Assembly (NCBI GenBank): GCA_009783865.1
Contig: WRCR01000010.1
Location: 1-27,241 of the forward strand
Direction of reading: 5' to 3'
DNA: 27,241 nucleotides
Source of the DNA: Planctomycetaceae bacterium
Lineage (GTDB): Bacteria; Planctomycetota; Planctomycetia; Pirellulales; Thermoguttaceae
Part shown: positions 22,918 through 27,241 of the stretch, in pieces
Position numbering within the stretch: position 1 is the stretch's first letter
How the letters are laid out: every line of letters starts with the position of its first letter
Translations under genes and position numbers: made by a program
Notes under the pieces: generated by a model
Told to the model about the DNA's origin: nothing
Database searches by the model: none
Seen by the model: the letters and a program-made list of their open reading frames with translations, nothing else

Positions 22918-23934
22918 TTACTTGATTTTGGCATCTTCGTCTTCCTCTTCGCCATACTCTTCTGAAAGCGGGTCGGCATGCCGCTCTTGCTCCGACAATA
23001 TCGCTTTAACGGCATCTGCCGCCCAAATTTTATTTGAGAGTGAGGTCTCCTTCTGAATGATTTTACACAAACACGGTATGACTCTTTCGGAAAGAACCAA
23101 TGGTATCGTATCAAGATGACTAATGGCTTGCCATCGCAGGTCTTTATCCTTGTCCTCCATTGCTATTTTAAGAATGTATTCCAATTCGCCATCACACTGT
23201 TCGGGAGCGATGCGGACTATCGACCACGCCAGTCGAAGTTTAGTGATTGCTGAATAATAATCCTCATCTTGTGCGGAAATGAATTTTTCCTTGACCTTTG
23301 GCAGTGCCGGTTTTGCAAAACTTCCGAAATAGCCGAGAAAAAAAGCAATTTTGTCGCCGACTTTGCAGGTGTGCCCAAATCGTTCGGTCGTTTCTATCTC
23401 ATCGTCCAGGCACGAAATGAACGCATTCAAAATACTGTTTTTCAGTTCTGCATCGAATCCTTCAAAGTATTCCTTCTGAAAATATGAAAGGTAATACCCT
23501 ACATCTGTGCGAAGTTCTTCTGATCGTTTTAGCACTTCCACCAGAAAATCAAGATTTTCTTTACTCCGATTGCGGGAAAGTATGTTACAAATTTCGTCTT
23601 GCCTCCACAGGTCCGACGAAGCGAATTTATCCCTTAATATTTTTGAGATGGTTTTATCGCCAATGTCAAGAAACAGAATGATAGTAAGTGCCTCCCAATC
23701 ATCTTCTTTTGTTTCTAACAACGCCGCAACCTCACGGCGAAATGCCGCTTCATCGCCGTAGAAATGTTTTCTGACTGCGAAAGGGTCAAATGATAATCCT
23801 GATCCAGGCGGTCCAAAGGACTTTGATTCTTTAATCAGTTGTTTCAGTGATGGACGCGGTTCCTCTGCATTGACCGTAAAAATGAAGATACCAAGCAAGG
23901 CAGCAGACAAGAAAAACAAAAGTGTATTTTTCAT
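22918..23934 (-). CDS. Secreted HEAT-repeat-like protein of unknown function
   Basis: A 338-residue exported protein. Residues 1-23 are a Sec signal (MKNTLLFFLSAALLGIFIFTVNA). The remainder is almost wholly helical with HEAT/armadillo-like features: repeated pairs of helices such as DLWRQDEICNILSRNRSKEN, KDKDLRWQAISHLDTIPLVL and SNKIWAADAVKAILSEQE. Such folds are protein-binding scaffolds; no catalytic motif is seen. The C-terminal tail is acidic (SEEYGEEEDEDAKIK). It lies 34 bases downstream of the Rieske gene in the same direction, so the two may be co-transcribed. No Shine-Dalgarno is visible before ATG 23934. Function unknown; a partner-binding role near the Rieske protein would be speculation. 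Confidence 0.75.
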   Translation of the reverse strand: MKNTLLFFLSAALLGIFIFTVNAEEPRPSLKQLIKESKSFGPPGSGLSFDPFAVRKHFYGDEAAFRREVAALLETKEDDWEALTIILFLDIGDKTISKILRDKFASSDLWRQDEICNILSRNRSKENLDFLVEVLKRSEELRTDVGYYLSYFQKEYFEGFDAELKNSILNAFISCLDDEIETTERFGHTCKVGDKIAFFLGYFGSFAKPALPKVKEKFISAQDEDYYSAITKLRLAWSIVRIAPEQCDGELEYILKIAMEDKDKDLRWQAISHLDTIPLVLSERVIPCLCKIIQKETSLSNKIWAADAVKAILSEQERHADPLSEEYGEEEDEDAKIK

Positions 23935-23968
23935 AATTTTGATGGTGTAAAAGGCAGCCGTATTATTT

Positions 23969-24547
23969 TTACGCCCGCTTATCGGCTATTCCGAAAACAA
24001 AATTCTCAAACTTGACCTGAACATTGCCGTCTTCTATTTTAACTTCCAGTGAATCCAAGTCGCGCGGCGAAACACCGTCAAGACGTTCACCATTCAATGC
24101 AAAATGCGCTGCGTGGCAGGGGCAATAAAACAAATCCTCTTCCGTACCTGTTTTCGGATTCGTGTTCTTGCCGAACTGAATCATACAGCCGGCATGCGGA
24201 CAAAGCGAATGAAACGCCTTGATTTCCTCGCCGATTTTCACAATGAATACCGAACCTATGTTCTGGTTCGCCTTCGTTATCCAAGCATCCTGCTGGTCGC
24301 CGATGACGCTGAACTTTGCGGGCTTATCCGTTATGCTGTCGGCAACGGCGAGCGTAAAAAACTGTCCGGTACCGCCGCTCTGTGTTGCCGGATACAAGAC
24401 CGTTCTAACACCGGCGCAAATCGGAGTGCCGAGCGCGCAAGCGGTTATACCGGCAGCAACCGTTGTCTTGATAAAATCGCGGCGGGTATTGTCAGCATTT
24501 GTCTCGGCAGACGCGCTAGACTCTTCGTTATTGTTCTTTTTTGCCAT
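23969..24547 (-). CDS. Tat-exported Rieske [2Fe-2S] protein
   Basis: A 192-residue Rieske iron-sulphur protein of the type found in cytochrome bc/b6f-like complexes, where it carries electrons from quinol to cytochrome c at the outer face of the inner membrane. The N-terminus has a hydrophilic leader then a Tat motif TRRDFIK (21-27) and a hydrophobic helix (about 28-46) that can stay as an anchor. Both cluster boxes are intact: CPHAGC (C116, H118, C121) and CPCH (C142, C144, H145), giving the two Cys and two His ligands plus the disulphide pair. ATG 24547 has AGGAG seven bases upstream (24555-24559). The usual cytochrome b partner is not next to it; the downstream gene is a HEAT-like protein, and the divergent gene encodes a multihaem protein. 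It could serve a bc-type complex encoded elsewhere or another periplasmic redox system. Confidence 0.92.
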   Translation of the reverse strand: MAKKNNNEESSASAETNADNTRRDFIKTTVAAGITACALGTPICAGVRTVLYPATQSGGTGQFFTLAVADSITDKPAKFSVIGDQQDAWITKANQNIGSVFIVKIGEEIKAFHSLCPHAGCMIQFGKNTNPKTGTEEDLFYCPCHAAHFALNGERLDGVSPRDLDSLEVKIEDGNVQVKFENFVFGIADKRA

Positions 24548-24591
24548 TGTTATTCTCCTATTAGTAATTATTCAGATACAGAATCGGCACA

Positions 24592-24623
24592 ATTATATTC
24601 TAACAGAAAAAAATAGTTTTCAA
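24592..24623 (-). promoter_or_regulatory. Weak candidate promoter of the Rieske gene
   Basis: On the minus strand a TTGAAA (24618-24623) precedes TATAAT (24592-24597), but the spacing is 20 bases; an overlapping TAGAAT gives a spacing of 15. Both hexamers are good and the spacing is poor, so this is tentative. Confidence 0.3.
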
Positions 24624-24664
24624 AGGGTACAGAGCCGCAATCGGACTGGAGCGGATAACAGGTT

Positions 24665-24692
24665 TTGATTATCTCTGAAAAAATGATAGAAT
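24665..24692 (+). promoter_or_regulatory. Candidate promoter of the multihaem protein gene
   Basis: TTGATT (24665-24670), 16-base spacer, then TAGAAT (24687-24692) preceded by TGA, forming an extended -10 (TGATAGAAT). It lies about 40 bases upstream of the GTG start at 24731. Confidence 0.5.
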
Positions 24693-24730
24693 GGTTTTCA
24701 TGTCCCTTTTCCCATGACTGGAGGAACATT

Positions 24731-27241
24731 GTGTCAAACAAGCATTTGGTATTCGTAATATTGTTGTTGACCATACAGCATCCGTTGATTGCGCAAACGA
24801 CGGATTCGGCAGCCATTCAATCCTTCACGGAAAAATTACAGGGCGGCATCAAAACTTCGCCGATGCTCGAAACAATGCTGGAAGGACCGATGAAAGATGT
24901 CGAATCCATCGTGTTTGCCATTCGGGTTCCGGGACACGACCATTGGTACGTCTCCTTCGGACATTATTCGGGACCTCAACCGGATGCTGTTCGACTCGCC
25001 TTCAAAGAAGAAGACGGTTTGCTCTTGGGTTACGGTGACGGTGCCGCTCTTGTGAAATTGAATTTGCGTACCGGCAAACTTGATGTAATCCTCTATGATG
25101 AGACCGGCGGTATCCGTGACCCGCAGGTACATTATGACGGACGGAAAATTTTGTTCGCTTATCGCAAAGGCGGTACGAAACAATATCATCTCTACGAGAT
25201 TAACACCGACGGAACAAACCTGACGCAACTGACAAACTCTGATTATGACGACATTGAACCGACATACTGTCCGGACGGTTCCATTATATTTGTCTCGTCC
25301 CGCTGTATGCGGTTCGTTCCTTGCTGGCATGTACCGACGACGGTTCTTTATCGCTGCGATGCCGATGGACAGAATATCCGAATGCTATCGAGCAATAACG
25401 AACACGACAACACTCCGTGGATGCTGCCCGATGGTCGGGTTCTGTACATGCGCTGGGAATATGTTGACCGCTCCCATACTGATTTTCATCATCTTTGGGC
25501 AATGAATCTCGATGGTACGCAGCAGGTCACTTTTTACGGCAACATGCACGCATATTATTTTGACAACAAGCATCGGGAAATTTTAATGATTGATGCCAAG
25601 CCCATTCCAAACTCTGAAAACATTGTCTCGATTTTTTCACCGGGACACGGCAGAGCAGAACATTTTGGATTCATTACCATCGTTTCGACGAAAAGCGGAC
25701 CGGATGACCAAGGCAGTGCCAGACGGATTTCCGAGATGCATTACAAAGACCCATTTCCGTTTTCGGAAGATTGTTTTCTCGCCGCTAATAACGATGCGTT
25801 GTTCATCATCAACGGTGAAGGACAAGCGGAACAAATATATCTTTTGCCGGAAGAGTTTCGGACAAACCGTCCTCAAAATGTGCGGTTGGCGGTTCATGAG
25901 CCGCGTCCGATTGTGCCGCGCAAACGAGAACCAATCGTTGGTTCTAGAGTCGATTTGTCGCAAACAACGGGAACGGTCGTTCTTGAAGACGTGTATCACG
26001 GACGTTCCCTCGAAGGACTTGAACGCGGTAAAGTGAAAAAACTGCTGGTACTTAAACAGGTGCCGAAGCCGGTCAATTTTTCAGGGGGACCGCAGCCGAT
26101 GACCGTATTCAATACCTTTACACTTGCCGAGATTTTAGGTACTGTTCCGGTTGAAGAAGATGGTTCGGCACATTTCGACATACCCGCGATGCAATCGGTA
26201 TTTTTCGTTCTTCTTGACGAAAACGATTTGGCTATAAAACGAATGCTCAGTTTTCTGACCGTTCAGCCGGGCGAAACCATTGGATGTATCGGTTGTCATG
26301 AACATCGGACGGAAGCACCGAAATCGGCGCATCGGCGTTCAAAAGCGGCGCAAAAAGCACCCCGAAAGCCCCAACCGATACCGGGTGTACCGCCGGTGAT
26401 TGATTTTCCGCGTGATATTCAACCGATTCTCGATAAGCATTGCGTTGACTGTCATAACCCGGAAAAATACGATGCCAAACTCGATTTGACCGGCGACAAA
26501 ACGCCGTGGTATTCGATGTCTTATTTGCGTCTGGCGTTGGACGGCAGGTATGTCGTTGATAACCGCAACAGGATGACAAGCAGCCACCATATCTACGAAG
26601 TCGGAAGCGGAGTCAGTACGCTGATGAATTACATTGAGACATCGCATTACGAGGTCAAACTCTCACAGGAAGAAAAGAACCGCATTCGTCTTTGGATTGA
26701 CACAAGTGCGACCTATCCCGGGACTTATACTTCACTTCGTACCGGTCTTTTTTCGGTCGAAATTGATTTCAAACAACTGCTGTCCCGCTGCGGCGAATGT
26801 CACGCCGCAAAGGACTTTAATGAAAAACGCCCTTTTGCTCTGGAGGGTTGGCATTTTCCCGGAATAAAGGGGAATACGTCACGCGACATTCCAAGACAGG
26901 AACGATGGAATCTAACGCATACGCCGCTGTTCAATATCTCGAATCCTAAACGGTCTATGTTCTTGCGCGCTCCGCTTGCGAAAACAGCAGGTGGTATGGA
27001 GGCATGTTCGAAAGTCATTTTCGAAGACACCAATGACCCGTTTTACAAAGAAGTTCTCGCCGCCTTGCAGGATGCCAACCGGCGTTTGAACATCGAAAAG
27101 CGATTCGACATGCCGGGGTTTCGTCCTAATAACGATTACATTCGTGAAATGCAAAAGTATGGAATCGTCAAAAAGGACTTAGGTCCGACGGAGTTGTTCG
27201 ACTATTATAAAGCGGAGAGGGACTATTTTGATTCATGGTAC
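24731..27241 (+). CDS. Secreted hydrazine-synthase-alpha-like multihaem propeller protein (partial, runs off right edge)
   Basis: The frame is open for 837 codons to the end of the window with no stop. Start is GTG 24731, with GGAGG seven bases upstream (24719-24723) and a Sec signal (SNKHLVFVILLLTIQHPLIAQ). The N-terminal part (about 60-380) is a PD40/TolB-type beta-propeller: INTDGTNLTQLTN, EPTYCPDGSIIFVSSR, CDADGQNIRML, MLPDGRVLYMRWEY, MNLDGTQQVTFYG. Three haem c attachment motifs follow: CIGCH (519-523), CVDCH (571-575) and CGECH (687-691). This layout resembles the alpha subunit of anammox hydrazine synthase and the wider HZS-alpha-like planctomycete family, most of whose members are in non-anammox organisms with unknown roles. 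A hydrazine-forming role is not implied. It probably works as a periplasmic redox protein; the divergent Rieske gene is consistent with that. Confidence 0.85.
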   Translation, partial: MSNKHLVFVILLLTIQHPLIAQTTDSAAIQSFTEKLQGGIKTSPMLETMLEGPMKDVESIVFAIRVPGHDHWYVSFGHYSGPQPDAVRLAFKEEDGLLLGYGDGAALVKLNLRTGKLDVILYDETGGIRDPQVHYDGRKILFAYRKGGTKQYHLYEINTDGTNLTQLTNSDYDDIEPTYCPDGSIIFVSSRCMRFVPCWHVPTTVLYRCDADGQNIRMLSSNNEHDNTPWMLPDGRVLYMRWEYVDRSHTDFHHLWAMNLDGTQQVTFYGNMHAYYFDNKHREILMIDAKPIPNSENIVSIFSPGHGRAEHFGFITIVSTKSGPDDQGSARRISEMHYKDPFPFSEDCFLAANNDALFIINGEGQAEQIYLLPEEFRTNRPQNVRLAVHEPRPIVPRKREPIVGSRVDLSQTTGTVVLEDVYHGRSLEGLERGKVKKLLVLKQVPKPVNFSGGPQPMTVFNTFTLAEILGTVPVEEDGSAHFDIPAMQSVFFVLLDENDLAIKRMLSFLTVQPGETIGCIGCHEHRTEAPKSAHRRSKAAQKAPRKPQPIPGVPPVIDFPRDIQPILDKHCVDCHNPEKYDAKLDLTGDKTPWYSMSYLRLALDGRYVVDNRNRMTSSHHIYEVGSGVSTLMNYIETSHYEVKLSQEEKNRIRLWIDTSATYPGTYTSLRTGLFSVEIDFKQLLSRCGECHAAKDFNEKRPFALEGWHFPGIKGNTSRDIPRQERWNLTHTPLFNISNPKRSMFLRAPLAKTAGGMEACSKVIFEDTNDPFYKEVLAALQDANRRLNIEKRFDMPGFRPNNDYIREMQKYGIVKKDLGPTELFDYYKAERDYFDSWY

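Noticed and set aside
1..27241. CRISPR arrays, tRNAs, rRNAs, insertion sequences or prophage genes
   Set aside because: No regularly spaced repeats, no tRNA-like cloverleaf or rRNA core, and no transposase or integrase motifs were seen on either strand.

Overview
The window looks like chromosomal DNA of a planctomycete, probably of the Pirellulales type and with moderate GC. The signs are a very high share of exported proteins with Sec or Tat signals, a Ycf48-like/CBM9-like giant secreted protein, a hydrazine-synthase-alpha-like multihaem protein, a secreted ceramidase-like hydrolase, and a short lipoprotein ending in a WERFWFLDQPSH-type block that I associate with planctomycetes. This assignment is inference from gene content. 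No rRNA, tRNA, CRISPR array, transposase or phage gene was seen.

Left part (1-5841, all minus strand): six co-directional genes separated by 17-68 bases, probably one operon read right to left. It begins with three tandem paralogues of an exported PHP-domain (CehA/McbA-like) metallohydrolase, then a Tat-exported TIM-barrel protein, then a secreted calcineurin-like phosphoesterase, then the start of another secreted protein that runs off the left edge. Everything in it appears to act outside the cytoplasm.

Middle (5842-18689): a gene-poor stretch of about 1.08 kb with several hairpins precedes a ceramidase-like hydrolase (+), which converges on a secreted heparinase/alginate-lyase-like protein (-). 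Next come a fused ADP-forming acyl-CoA ligase (-), prmC (+), an L-lactate permease (-) and ribonuclease Y (+). The ligase and the permease suggest that acetate formation and lactate uptake matter to this organism. A 24-base motif recurs three times between these genes, and small palindromic elements are scattered nearby.

Right part (18682-27241): a small lipoprotein overlaps the 3' end of rny tail to tail. Then a 1174-residue secreted mosaic protein (+), a secreted HEAT-like protein and a Tat-exported Rieske iron-sulphur protein (both -), and, divergent from the Rieske gene, a large secreted propeller protein with three CxxCH haem motifs (+) that runs off the right edge. The Rieske/multihaem pair hints at periplasmic electron transfer.

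No clear-cut new multi-gene system such as a defence island is present. The most notable items are the triplicated PHP genes in an all-exported hydrolase operon, the recurrent 24-base intergenic motif, the tandem repeats in front of the lactate permease, and the three-haem HzsA-like protein beside an orphan Rieske gene.
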